From assembly GCF_040939455.1 (NCBI RefSeq), contig NC_134106.1, forward strand, positions 87,303,001 through 87,367,000: a stretch of DNA of 64,000 nucleotides. Reading direction: 5' to 3'. This document shows positions 1-10,610 of this stretch, one piece after another. A program made the position numbers and the translations under genes. Under the pieces are notes generated by a model. It was given only the letters and a program-made list of their open reading frames with translations. It made no database searches and was not told where the DNA came from. Positions within the stretch are counted from its first letter, which is position 1. Every line of letters begins with the position of its first letter. This stretch comes from Microcebus murinus. Its lineage: Eukaryota > Chordata > Mammalia > Primates > Cheirogaleidae.

Positions 1-267
1 TCACATTTGTGGATCATTAGCTATACCCTTCCCTCGGCCAAGGTCAGTATCAGTTTTTGGTAACCTTGGAATAAGACAACCACTGACCAGCTGCAAGTTA
101 ACCATATCCCTACAATACCATTCAGTTCAAATTGAGGGCCACTTATGTGGTGACAGAGCTGGAACCAAGAATACATTGCCTATGTCCTATTAGAGGAACC
201 CCAAAATGGAGCTTATATAAGATCATAGTGGGGGGCTCTCATAATCTTCCCCTCAACGTCAAGCTTG
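1..267. other. Unassigned sequence
   Basis: I recognise no gene, repeat or RNA here. The stretch ends where MLT1-like sequence begins at about 268. It may be flanking DNA of that LTR or further ERV-L relic. Confidence 0.4.
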
Positions 268-575
268 TATCAGTCTGTTTAGGCTTCTGTAACAAAATAC
301 CATAGAATAGATGGCCCGAAACACAATTTCTCAGTCCTGGTGGCTAGGATGGTCCAAAAACGAGGCTCACTTCCAGGCTTTTTAGATGGCTGTTGTCCCA
401 CTCCATCCTCATGGCCTTGAGAGAAGTAAGCTCTCTGGCGTCCCTTGTAAGGGCTCTAAATCCTGTTACAGTTCTACCCTCATGACCTAATGACCTCCCG
501 GAGGCCTCATCTCCAAATACATAAAGGATGAGGATTTCAACATGAATTCTGAGGACCCAAACATTCTATACCACT
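268..575 (-). mobile_element. MLT1-type LTR (ERVL-MaLR), partial
   Basis: The plus strand reads as the reverse complement of an MLT1 LTR. It begins with the CAGTCTGTTTAGGCTTCTGT block, then the AACAAAATACCATAGA block at about 291, a CCTCATGACCTAATGACCTCC block near 478-498, and ends with the TTTCAACATGAATT block at about 536-549. These are hallmark MaLR segments in the expected order. The element is diverged and has internal deletions, so the subfamily is not assigned. It lies beside ERV-L pol relics in the same orientation, but MLT1 is a MaLR LTR and not the expected LTR of that element, so it is probably an independent insertion. Confidence 0.75.
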
Positions 576-2149
576 CTTTGTCAGGTGGACTTTTCCACAA
601 CACCAGGCAATGTTGCCTTGAAAGTGCCTTCTCCAACACTTTAAAGAGTGAACATTGATCTGAGAACAGCTTCAAGGCTTTTCCTTTGGAAGGACCATTG
701 CTGGTGTCTGGTCCAGGGAGCCCCAGAAGTCTGAGCAGTACTCTAGTCCTGAGCAGGGGCAGCTCTGTATCAATATGAGATGATCATAAAAGGGTAGAGA
801 CACTTCAACTGTAGCTAAGGAGAGACTTACCCAGTAGGCAGTAGTACCTATCTGGGGTGGTAATAGTACTAGAGTGGTGCCCAGTAGTAGCAGATATATT
901 CTGGTATCAGGAAAGGACAGGTTATGCCTGATACCAGAACATACCTCATACTTCGGAGATGAGTATCTCTAAAATAGACCCAGAGGAGATGCATGGTAAA
1001 CAGACTCTTGCTGCTCTTACATGTCCTAGCACCTAAGGGGCTCTGAGTTTCTGTGGGTTAGGGGGACAGGTGAAGAATAGCATGTTCTTAAATGGAAAAA
1101 CAGGCCCTTTTCTGAGCCCCTATGCAATCTTCTGAAGAGTAACGGGATCACAAACCACAGAATACCTGTGTGGACTAAGTGGGCAACAAGAAAATTCTAT
1201 ATTCCCTACCACTGGTATTTGAGGCATATTGTCATCTGTGGCCTGAAGTGTCTGCAAAACACAACGAATAGCACATTGAGAACATGTAAATTGAGGCAAA
1301 CAGGTACCTTTCTGGGATAGTTAGGGTTTTAAGTGTTTTTCTGGTTACGTTGATGGGACCCTCTTGTGTCACACGAAATATTTCCTGGATGTCACAAAGT
1401 GGGAGAGACTCAATAAACCCACGTTTGGCAAGGACAAAGTTGTCTAAGCACTCCATCCCATGTAATGGGCTTGTGTGGAGATCCTGTGATACAATAATTC
1501 CAAAGGATGCAGCATGTTCCTTGGTCCCTGGAACTCCCCAGAAAGGAGACTGAGTGTAGCATGCAGAGCATTTATTAGGGAGTGTTCTTGGGACCCACAC
1601 GTATGTAAGGAAAGGGGTGAAATAGACTAGGTCTATGATGCAAGTCTGATAGCCTCAGCTGACCCCATGGGGGAGCTCTGAGTTGTGACGTGTTGGACTG
1701 AAACCAGGTCTTGATAGTCCCATCTCAGTCATGGGGTGTGGGCTGTTTTTGGAAAGGCATGATCGACAGTGATGTGGCTCTCTATAGCTGAGGCCATCCC
1801 TGTTGACTGATAGCATTTCCACATCTGGAAAGGAAAGTCATTGCTTGAATCCTTGAAGGGAGAATCTGGGTGGTACATCTATGGGTCCGTTGCTTGGGCT
1901 GTGTTGTACCTACTTCACATACATTCAAGAAACAGTTCCAAAATTTGGATGAATCCCTTTCTGAGGGAGATCTCAAGAGTGTGGGTTTGATAAGCCATAG
2001 TCTATTCTAGCTGGTCTGAGGGTTGTCACCTGTAATCACTCTCTTGATGGTGACTCCTCTGTTCACCACCTCCACCATCCTGTCTTGACACCCATTCCCT
2101 TGTCTAGCACTTCCATTGATCTGGTTGACTGACTTGGTGGCATAATGGA
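576..2149. other. Unassigned sequence, possibly ERV-L downstream remains
   Basis: I see no convincing coding sequence. A 122-codon frame on the minus strand (1232-1600) and a 67-codon plus frame overlapping it match nothing I know. A perfect 13-bp inverted repeat with a 15-bp loop lies at 899-939. The next segment is ERV-L dUTPase-region sequence on the minus strand, so part of this stretch could be the 3' end of the same element. I could not identify an LTR. Confidence 0.35.
899..939. repeat. Perfect 13-bp inverted repeat (hairpin)
   Basis: TTCTGGTATCAGG at 899-911 is the exact reverse complement of CCTGATACCAGAA at 927-939, with 15 nt between. A stem of this length without mismatch is uncommon by chance. 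No flanking T-run or known element explains it. Confidence 0.8.
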
Positions 2150-3279
2150 GACTTATCCCTGAGAGTCTGCATCCCTGGTCACCATGTCTTCCTTAGGCTG
2201 GTGTTGCTTGCTTCCATACCTACTTACCATCATAGTTAGGAAAGGAGTTTTAAGAAGTGTCCACATGTGTCACCTGTGCAGCAAACATTCCTCCCTATCT
2301 CAGTCACAGATGGACTACATAACCCTAGATCCTGCTGATCATAGTCAAATACCTATGATAGTGCAGTGACTCTACTTGCCTGATGTCTTCCCTGGACACC
2401 AGGAACTGAAAATGTTCCTGGAAGTATTCTCCCTTTGGGCTCTGTAAAGTTACAGCTCCTGATGCTGAGGTTACATGGATAGAAAGTGTACATTTGAATG
2501 GGTCATTGGGAGGGATGGCAAGCAGGCTACTTCAGTCTTGCCCCTTGGTGTACCACATGTTCTGAAAAGTGACACACAGTACCATATATAGAAGTACTTG
2601 AGTCAAAATACATGACATCCTGTAGGATGGTGTCCCATTCTTAGAGTATCTCTGAATGCCTGCCTGCCACGAGCACAGTTGAGACCATTTTAATGCTCTA
2701 CTGGGCCAGCAGCAGATGAGCATATGTGGTGATCAGTGGATTCCACGATTTATAGGCCATGCCTGCACCTTATTGTGATGTGGATGTCCTAGTCTGATGT
2801 GATCTGTGGGATACCAAGTAGGGTGGATTAAATGCTTTAAGCTCTCAGATGGTGGTGCTAGCTAAGCAGTTGCAGGTGGGAAATTGATATACTGGGAATG
2901 TGTCTTCCATTAGAACCAGACACTGAGCCCTTCGAAGATCACAAGACTGCAATGTAGTCAACCTGTTACCAAGTGCCTAGTTGGCCATCATGAGGAATGG
3001 TGCTATACTGGGCCTCAGCACTGATAGTTCTTGGTGGCCAGTTAGATACTCAGAGCCAGTAGTAGCTAGATTGGCCTTGGCAGGTGGGAACCCTTGGAGC
3101 TGTGGCCATGAACAGCCCCCATTTGACTATGGTGTCCTCAACCACACGTGTGCTGTTGGCATAGTGGATACATGAACAGAGGGTGGATATCATCTTGCAA
3201 ATTGAGTTTACCTACCTGGTTCAATCTTTCCTGTGGTAGATCTTCTCTGGGCCTTAATATGTGATAGACTTTCCCACTC
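2150..3279 (-). pseudogene. ERV-L pol relic: integrase and dUTPase region
   Basis: Read on the minus strand in shifting frames, this shows the ERV-L integrase core. A QVDYI block, preceded by a stop where a tryptophan is expected, lies near 2947-2976. A GIP-x4-SD block lies near 2790-2815 and an IYGTV block near 2585. Downstream (lower coordinates) come weaker matches to the dUTPase part of ERV-L pol. In-frame stops and frame changes are frequent, so nothing can be expressed. The integrase N-terminal side stops at 3279, exactly where the target duplication of the ERV2 provirus begins. The upstream part of the same pol gene resumes at 10611. The identification rests on motif order and spacing seen by eye; the lower boundary is approximate. 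Confidence 0.75.
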
Positions 3280-3285
3280 TGTGCC
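3280..3285. repeat. Left 6-bp target-site duplication of the ERV2 provirus
   Basis: TGTGCC abuts the LTR terminus TGTAG at 3286. The same six bases follow the other LTR at 10605-10610. Six-base duplications are usual for betaretrovirus-like (ERV2) integrations. Confidence 0.9.
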
Positions 3286-3683
3286 TGTAGCAGCCACTCT
3301 TCACTCCGGTGCTTGGTAGCGAAGAAATAATTACTGGAAACAGTGTTCAGAGAGAAGGGAAGAGACCAAAGTCCATAGGAAAAAGTGGCCTCTGCTAAGT
3401 TCTTTACCGTATTTATTACCAATGATATGTGCAGAAGGTCAGGAAGTAAACAAGAATGGGGAAATTCAAGTATGATTCCTGGCAGATGAGAAACAAGATG
3501 TGAAGATACCAGCGGAGGACAATGGTCTGGACCATTTGCTAACTTTAACATCTGTACATGTCACCTGTTCTCAGCTGACCTTTGCAACAGCAAATAAGCA
3601 ACTTTGGGTAGGTGTTTTCACCTGTCCCTTCACTCTGCTCACATGATTTCCACCGATCCTTTCTTCTAGGCCCAGCTCCCACA
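3286..3683 (-). repeat. 3' LTR of the ERV2 provirus
   Basis: 398 bp with TG...CA ends, matching the LTR at 10195-10604 over nearly its whole length apart from several indels. On the minus strand an AATAAA polyadenylation signal lies at 3412-3417. The inner edge at 3683 is followed by a weak purine-rich tract on the minus strand, where the polypurine tract should be. Confidence 0.9.
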
Positions 3684-3699
3684 TGTCCTGCCTGTTCAA

Positions 3700-5560
3700 A
3701 ATTAGAGACGGAGTTGTGAGTAGGAGAAACAGATGTAAGCTTCAGTCAGCATTTTTTCAGGATGGTGTTGGGTCGTCAATTGGCAGACCCATGGTCCTAT
3801 AAAGCAAAAGACAGTGACAAGACCAAACATGATGATAAACCACATATGTAAGTTGAGGCCTGAAAACAAATTATCAGGATTTAGCCAGAAAAAAATCTTA
3901 TAGATCCTGAAGATACGAGACTTGGGTTTCCCTTTGGTAATTGTCTTTGCAATACAGAAGCCAAGTCAGTAACATTCATTTCCAAAGAGGCATTGAGAAA
4001 CACCATATAGGTGTAGCTTTTTTCCCCAAGAATGAGACTGATTGCAAGGTAAAGGAATTACACAATGGTTGGAGTATTCCCAATCACATCGCAATGTTTG
4101 TCAAAGTTTGCTGTTGGTTGCCTAACCACTCCACTGCTGCCTCAACAGCGCATGGAGGTGTGTGAGAATACCTTTGTCAATGGCAGTTCATTGAATCATG
4201 TCTTTAGTGACATTAGTCATTACTTCATTAACAACTGTAGCTGTATGAATAGAAGCTTCTAATACTGAAGCAATGGTGGTAGTGGCTATAATCACAATAA
4301 CTGAAATGAGGAAGGCAATTAAGGTAAACAGAAACTGGGGGAGTGCAAAGTTTTCCAAAGGCTTGCCGAATGGTGTAAATGGCAGAAGAATCCTGCCAGG
4401 GTCGGGTAAGATTAACTGGAAGCCATATTTGAGCCTGCTGTCTTAAAGAGAAGTACATAGTTCAAATTAAAGGTTGTCAAACTGTGGTAGGAAAGACAAA
4501 TTTACGTAGCAGGCCAGAGTGGGTAACACTCATGGTATAATACAAACTGGTTGCTGTCAAAATGGGCAACTGTTGACCAACTATGAACACATATGGGTGA
4601 GTAGTACAAATCATAACTGAATCAGTGGCATTGTAAGGTTAAGAATAGAATTAGTACCTGAAGTGGAATAAGAACCATGGGAGATGCTTTAATCAAAAAA
4701 GAGACCCAACTGCCAAGTTTGAGATAACAGGTGGCTGGTGTGGTGGTTGTCAGTTGGCCCGAGGATGGCCTCCAAAAGCCCTCCTATCCAGGAAATTGAA
4801 TGGTTAGACCAGGTGTTGAAGGAAAGATTGTAGTGACTGTTTATTAAATGACCTTGTGGCCCCCAGTCCTCCAATGAGCTGTTACTAGAGTTAAGTAGGT
4901 GAGTAGCACTGTGGGGCACAGATGCCATTTGAACGTTAAATTGGCCTTTATGTCTGTAGTCTTTGGTTGATACGGTACTTCTGGGTGGTCACGGGAATGC
5001 ATCATGTTGTATTAGGTAAGTTTGTAACACAGAATTAGAGGAATGATAAACTGGCTCTGATATTAAGCCAGTCTGTTGCATTTCTCTGCCGGGAACGTGG
5101 AGGGAACCAAACTCCAAGTCCATGTTGAGTCATCGGTAGACAGGGAATCTGAGTCCCATGTTATGGGCTTAAGGCAGGTTTAAGACATGAGCCCAGTGAA
5201 CTGGCTATACTGCCTTGGAGAAATAAAAGGAGAAAGAGGCTGCAAAGTAGCCCTCGGGGTACCTGGCTTCTATTACAGGCAAAAATAGCCAAATACGCCA
5301 GAAGTGTTCCCTGGGGTAGGAGGAGCCCCCAGTTGTGTCATGATAGTTGAGGGCCTGTGTCTCCAGTTGTTTCGATTGACCCCACATGATCCCTGGCACC
5401 GTTAGGGTGTCACGTGTCTGTCGAGGTGTGATCCCTGTTAGCAGCAGCTGGAGGGAAAGACATTTCATATGTGGTATTGGGTTGTTGGGTTGATTCTTCC
5501 AGGTCAAAGACACAGGTGAACCCATCTGGACGAGAACCACTCAAGACCTGTAGAAGTTTG
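3700..5560 (-). pseudogene. Degenerate ERV2 env
   Basis: This is envelope glycoprotein remains, minus strand, between integrase and the 3' LTR. The clearest part is the transmembrane subunit. A hydrophobic run rich in Ile, Val, Ala and Thr is encoded at about 4255-4319, as expected for a fusion peptide. It is followed by a TATVV-x9-NVT type block with a glycosylation motif, typical of betaretroviral TM. A stop lies just after it, near 4190. The surface-subunit part (about 4690-5540) retains two frames of about 80 and 110 codons but is interrupted. No functional envelope can be made. The upstream edge overlaps the decayed end of pol near 5560. Confidence 0.7.
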
Positions 5561-7990
5561 AACACAAACATATCCTCTTCCCTATGTTAACACACCAAAA
5601 GGGCCGTCCCAGTTTCCTGTGGGGGTCCCATTGCTGCACCCACATTCTGTTGGAGCTTGGGCTGGGATCCGGAAAGGGAGGTGTAATGATGGAGGACTGT
5701 GGTGGAGGGCAGTTGGAGACTAGATAAAGCTAACAAAAAAAATTCGGAGTATATAATGCTTTTGCTACTCTTTGCTATGGAGGGGGGCAGAGAACTGCCC
5801 ATATTTTTCTAAATAACTTTTTAATGTCTGGTTGCTCAATGATTGCTTGTCCTGTGGGGTTATGTGAAATGCCAGTGATGTGGTGAATGTTCCAGTCCTG
5901 TAAAATTGTCAGAAAGGCAAGTGTGGTGTAAAAGGGTCCATTATTAGTCTTCTACAGTGTGGTGAAGTTCTAGATAAGCAATGGAGTTTAACAAATGAGT
6001 GATAGTGGGAGCTGCTGCTCACCCAATAATAGAGTGGCCCGGATCATTCGTAAGTGTCAACAGTTACATGTGGATAACAAAGGCTCCTGAAGGCAGAAAA
6101 ATGAGTAACATCCATTTGCGGGAGTGAGAGTTAGGAGTTAAACTGGGAGGGTTAACCCCAGGTGATACAGGCACACCTTGTGCAGCCTGACAAGCTGAGC
6201 AGTATTGTTTCTGGGTAATGGGAAACTGTTGAGTAAAGCATTCGAGTGTGTTGGTGAAAGAACTGATGCAATGTTACAGCATTTTAAAAGGCATTTGAGG
6301 AATATACATGGTAGGAAAAGAGATGATCAGCAGCATTCTTCTGTCAGAGGTCCAGTCAAAGGGACGAGCATGAATATGAGAAATTAAGAGGGGGGTGTCA
6401 CCAGATATCTAATGCTGTAGAACAAGGAATTGAAGTTCGATTAGGTATATCCTTAATGATAGCATTTTCAATATGGAGTATGGAATAGAAAACATGGGAG
6501 TCAGTGATGTTGAGGGATTCTAGTGGAAATGTTTTTAAAACTAAGTGCTCCTAATTCTGCTAGTTGAATGGAGGGAAAACTGGAGGTGGATAAATATTTC
6601 CAATCTTTGGATGAAAGTCCTGCTTCAGATGATTGTCATGAGCCATCTATGAAAACTGTCCAGGCGGGAAGGAGTAAGGGAGAGTTCTATAAGTGGTTGC
6701 ACAGGAAGTAAAGAGGTAGTAGTGGAAGGAAAGAGAAACTATATAACTTGGAAGGGCTGATTGCCAAAGTAAAGAACTATGCAAAGTTGCTTTGAGATAG
6801 TTTTTAGGAATAGGGAAGATACATAGTGTGTGGATCTAATCCAAGTAATTGTATATGACAGCATCCATTAATAAAAAATGCAAGGAGATCTAGAAGGGGA
6901 GAAAAAGTCTTGGAGTGTGAGGTAGAAATAACCATTCCAAAGGAGTGATGTGAGGTGTTAATTGGCCTATAAACATTTGGAGATGGGGGACGTTGAAGAT
7001 GAAGGGTTTGTCTGGGTCCATGAGGTAATAATTGACAGTAACTAAGGGTTTTGTTGATGGCATGGAATTCTGGTAGTGCCAGAGATGTTAATGAGGTGAA
7101 GATGGATCTGGATCACCCTTTAATGTACTAAATAATATATTTATTGACAATTCTTAAAGTAGTACATACCCAACTCACATGTCCCCAAAGTTGTTGTAAT
7201 GAATGTGACAGGGTAGAAGGCAAGGAGGTTGCTATTTGTTGGTTACAGTGAACGTGAAAAAAGTAGATAATCGAGATAGTGCCAGGATTGGGTAAGTGGT
7301 TTTTTGTCTGGGGCAATTTGCAGCCCATGGGTGACAGGATGTTTGTACACGGGCAAATAATAGTAATTCTGCTTCACTAGGAGCTACTAAAGTCATTCAT
7401 ATAGTGATAGCAGATGGAAATTGGTGTCAGGAGGGAAGCAAGCCTTGATGGACATAATATTGATAAATAGTGGGACTATTTAACATTCCTTGTGGAAGGT
7501 CTTTCCAGTGATACTTGTTGACTGGATGGGCATTATAAGTAGGAACAGAAAATACGAATATTTCCTGATCTTGTTTTGCTAGAGGAATTGTGAAAAAATC
7601 TTTCAAGTTGATTACCATCTAAGGCCAATCCCTTGGAATTAAGGACGGCTGGGGAAGACCAGGTTGTAGAGGGTCACAATAGCATCAAGAACTCTTAGGT
7701 CCTGTATTATATGCCACTTACTATTTTTGGGTATGACAGTGTTCCATAGGCTCAGGGAAGGTTCTGTGTGTCCTGCTTTAAGTTGGTCCTGAACAAGAGG
7801 TTTTAAATGTTTTAATTTATCCTGCTTAATGGGCCATTGCTCTATCCAGATGGATGAATTAGTAGTCCACTGTAAAGGCATGGGTTGTATTGGATGTACC
7901 TGAGCAGTGGCCCCTAATGAAAAGGCTTGGGTGGTGGTAAGAAGCAGAGTCCATTGTTCTAGCAAATCTCTTCCCCATAAAGAGTATGAT
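5561..7990 (-). pseudogene. Degenerate ERV2 pol: RT, RNase H, integrase
   Basis: Domains appear in the proper order on the minus strand. The RT N-terminus (7640-7890) has a QWPIKQ-type start. The RT palm (7427-7618) has an LPQGMLNSP block. The RT active-site box near 7392-7403 reads YMND in place of Y-x-DD. RNase H has a catalytic DGS block near 6640-6657 and an AELGAL block near 6550. The integrase zinc region is near 6150. The integrase core shows its first aspartate in a QMDVTHF block near 6105. Its second acidic position (about 5940) reads NNGP, so the aspartate is replaced by asparagine. The C-terminal DP-x-GP block is near 5610-5640. Frames shift repeatedly and stops are common, so this is a pseudogene. 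The domain style is HERV-K/MMTV-like. Confidence 0.85.
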
Positions 7991-8500
7991 ATGGGAAGGA
8001 TGAGGGGTTGGAATGTGGCCTCTTGTTGGTCAGGGCCTGTACATCAAAGAAGGTGGGTACTTTGTCTCAGAGGCTGAGATACCACCCACTCTGCTAACTA
8101 AGAGGGGATTCCTGAGAAGGCCAGTGGGGAGAGGGCCACTGGGCAGATGATACAATGGAGAAACCTGCCCCAGTGTCAACTAGGCCCTCAAAAGGCCTTC
8201 CGTGGATGACGTGTGTAAAGGAGTAGTCGAGCTATTCCTGTCTTTAGGGGTTATTTGTAGACCAATGGCACGAACCATAATTTTGATAGTCAGAATCAAT
8301 GACTCCAGGTAGGACCTGAACTCCCCGGGTGGTGGAACTGAATCATCCTAACAGTAGTCCACCACTCTAGGAGAAATGGGCCCATTGGTGTTAGTAGATA
8401 CCAATCCCGATAAGGTATACTTGCTAAGCGTTATAACTTATGTAGACAAATCTAATCCTGCACTGCTGGGGGTGACAGTGACCAAGTCTGCAATGCTTTC
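7991..8500 (-). pseudogene. Degenerate ERV2 protease
   Basis: The aspartic protease catalytic triplet DTGA is encoded with its DTG codons at 8169-8177 (plus strand cccagtgtc). It sits in an FEGLVDTGAG context, and the adjoining sequence keeps the Trp-Pro-rich stretch seen in betaretroviral proteases. A stop follows near 8100. The C-terminal GEDLLEQW block at about 7950-7985 runs straight into RT, as in the HERV-K class. A dUTPase domain, usual upstream of protease in this class, was not identified with confidence in 8300-8700. Confidence 0.75.
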
Positions 8501-8699
8501 ATGTGTTTCCACTCTCATCAGGTGCATCATTGGGGGTCCCTGAGCAACAGCCTGAAAGGCCTGGGCAGGGAAGGTTAGAGGTTCCCATGAACTTGTCGGG
8601 GTGCTGGGGTGTGCACCCTTCTGGGAGTTTCCCGAGAGAGGATTGCCATTTCTATCAAGCCTTGATTTACATTGATTGGCCCCATGGAAGCCCCTGTTA

Positions 8700-10170
8700 A
8701 ATCAAGGGCATGGTTTAGAAGGAAGGGCTTTGTAGTTTGTATGTTGGGACTTTCAGCTTACTTGCATTCTTTGGCAAAAATGTCTATTTCTACCACATTT
8801 AAAGCACATATTCTGTGTTTTGCATAATTGCTGCAAATGTCTGGGCCTGATGTAAAGTGGTCCCAACATTTTTGACAAGCTTTGATGTATTCACCTACAT
8901 CTTGAGTTTTAGCTTTTATGCCAGCCAATATTTGCTGACAATCAGTGTTGGCATTTTCATAGGCCAATTGGTATAGGAGGACCAGCGAGCTTCTGGATTA
9001 GTTTACCTGTCTTCCAGCGCTCAGCTGCAGTCTGTTAATTCAGCATAGAGCTCTGTAGAATGCTGTCAAATGGCAGTGAAAAGAGCCCATACCTTTTACT
9101 TGTCATTGGGCATCCTTTTCTAGGCCTGCGCAACTATTTCAGAACATTGAATAAACAACCGCTGGTCCTGATGTGTCTGTTGATCAGGTATGGGTATATG
9201 TTGGCCTTCCCCTGAAAGCATTTCTACTCCAATTAGGGATTAGGTTTTCCATAACTTATGCCATGTGAGCCTCATTATATTCCAACATAAAAACACTATA
9301 CTGGGCTGGGGTGACTAATGCCTTAACCATGGTCTTCCAGTCCCAGGGGATCATCATATACCTGTCCGCTATGGCCTGAACTATGCCAATGGTAGGACTT
9401 TGGAGACCATGATCTTTAACACTCTTAACTCTTTATAGACCTAGGGAGTGCATCATGATGCATAGGACAACCATGCTATCCAGCAACAGCCAGAAAAACG
9501 TAGGTCTCTCCTTGAGTTTGGCCCTCTTGTGGGCAATGTTGAAAAGTGGATGGTTTACCAGGGGGGAGAAATAGAGATACATCCCCTTCGAGAGGAGGAG
9601 GAGGTGGTGGTAGTTGCTGCTCTTACACAGCAGAAGGCGAGGGTAGAGAATGGCTCAGGATTCAGGAATTTTATGACAGGAGACTCTTGCTCCCTTTCGA
9701 CAAGGACGCCAGCTCCTCTGGCAGAGCAGACCGCAGAGGAGGAACAGGTTCCAACAGATCAGAATCCATAGGAACATGTAAGGGACTCAGCGCCGTTCAC
9801 ACCAGGCTCCGTGTGAGCACAGCAAGGGGTGCTGGAATCCCCTGCCTGGAAGTTTTCTTAAAAACCTTCCCTACTTGTTCCCAGAGCTCCAAATTTCACA
9901 TGCTCTCATCTGGGAACGAGAGGTAATGTTGGCTTACTGCACATAAGAGTTGTTGTAAAGCTTTGTGTTTAGCAGAACACACTGGGCAGCTTTTAATAGT
10001 TGCTGCAAAGTACACAGATACATTCACTACTTTGGTCAGCTCTTGCCCCATGTTAGAAATCCTTCTGAACTGTACACACTGTTCCCAAAGCAGTGGGTAG
10101 GACCGTCCCTTACCAGGATGATTCCCCTTGTAGTCTGGACAACGAGAACAATCACTACATGTGTGGATTC
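8700..10170 (-). pseudogene. Degenerate ERV2 gag and leader
   Basis: The end of capsid and the nucleocapsid are visible at 8758-8967 on the minus strand. An AYENAN block, the classic betaretroviral capsid C-terminal motif, is followed by a zinc knuckle. The knuckle starts CFKCG, but a one-base shift puts its last His and Cys in another frame. Matrix and N-terminal capsid are too decayed to trace in 9000-9950. The leader up to the primer-binding site carries no open frame of note. Plus-strand frames of 80 and 126 codons at 9529-9926 are antisense and not genes. Confidence 0.7.
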
Positions 10171-10172
10171 CT

Positions 10173-10192
10173 GAATCATGTCGTGGTGACCA
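10173..10192 (-). other. Primer-binding site, tRNA-Trp-like
   Basis: The plus strand carries GAATCATGTCGTGGTGACCA, which resembles the 3' end of mammalian tRNA-Trp with CCA added. I count 16 of 20 matches against the tRNA as I remember it, versus about 14 of 20 for an arginine tRNA. The terminal CCA is two bases from the LTR start at 10195, the correct spacing. This fixes the inner edge of the 5' LTR. Confidence 0.7.
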
Positions 10193-10194
10193 CT

Positions 10195-10604
10195 TGTAGT
10201 GGCAGCTTTCCGCTCCAGTGCTTGGTAGTAAAGGAATAATTACTCGAAAAAAAGTCTGAAGGGGAAAAAATGGCCTCAGCTAAGTTCTTTCCAATATTTT
10301 ATTACCAAGGATATATGCAGAAGGTTCAAAGAATACACAAGAATGGGGAAACTAAAGTATTAATCTTTGCAGATAAGAAACAAGATGTGCAGATATCAGC
10401 TAATTCTTAGAACAAAGAACTTAGCTGGAAGACAAAGGTCTGGGTCATTTGCTAACTGCTTTAATGACATCTGTACATGTCAGCTGTTCTCAGCTAATCT
10501 TTCTACACAGCAAACAAGCAGCTTCGGGTAGGTGTTTTTTGCCTGTCCATTCACTCAGCTCACAATCTTGCCATCCATCCTTTCTTCTAGGCCCAGCCCC
10601 CACA
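10195..10604 (-). repeat. 5' LTR of the ERV2 provirus
   Basis: 410 bp with TG...CA ends, homologous to the LTR at 3286-3683. A minus-strand AATAAA lies at 10298-10303, the counterpart of 3412-3417. Relative to the 3' LTR it has a shorter segment after about 10240 and an extra segment near 10400-10440. The two LTRs have therefore diverged by indels as well as substitutions. Confidence 0.9.
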
Positions 10605-10610
10605 TGTGCC
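10605..10610. repeat. Right 6-bp target-site duplication of the ERV2 provirus
   Basis: TGTGCC, identical to 3280-3285, directly follows the CCCACA end of the 5' LTR. Confidence 0.9.

Larger units (their letters stand above)
3286..10604 (-). mobile_element. Complete but defective ERV2 (betaretrovirus-like) provirus
   Basis: A 7.3-kb provirus reads right to left. In order it has a 5' LTR (10195-10604), a primer-binding site (10173-10192), gag, protease, reverse transcriptase, RNase H, integrase, envelope and a 3' LTR (3286-3683). Both ends carry TG...CA termini and a perfect 6-bp target duplication, so the boundaries are firm. Every gene is broken by stops and frame changes. Pol and Gag resemble the HERV-K/MMTV class, while the primer-binding site looks like tRNA-Trp rather than lysine. 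It landed inside an older ERV-L pol gene in the same orientation. The plus-strand reading frames inside it are antisense accidents. Confidence 0.9.

Noticed and set aside
9529..9926. Overlapping plus-strand frames of 80 and 126 codons
   Set aside because: They are antisense to the gag region of the ERV2 provirus, overlap each other in different frames and have no domain.
10165..10195. tRNA-gene-like 3' end
   Set aside because: Only the last 20 bases resemble a tRNA and they abut an LTR at the right spacing, so it is a primer-binding site and not a tRNA gene.
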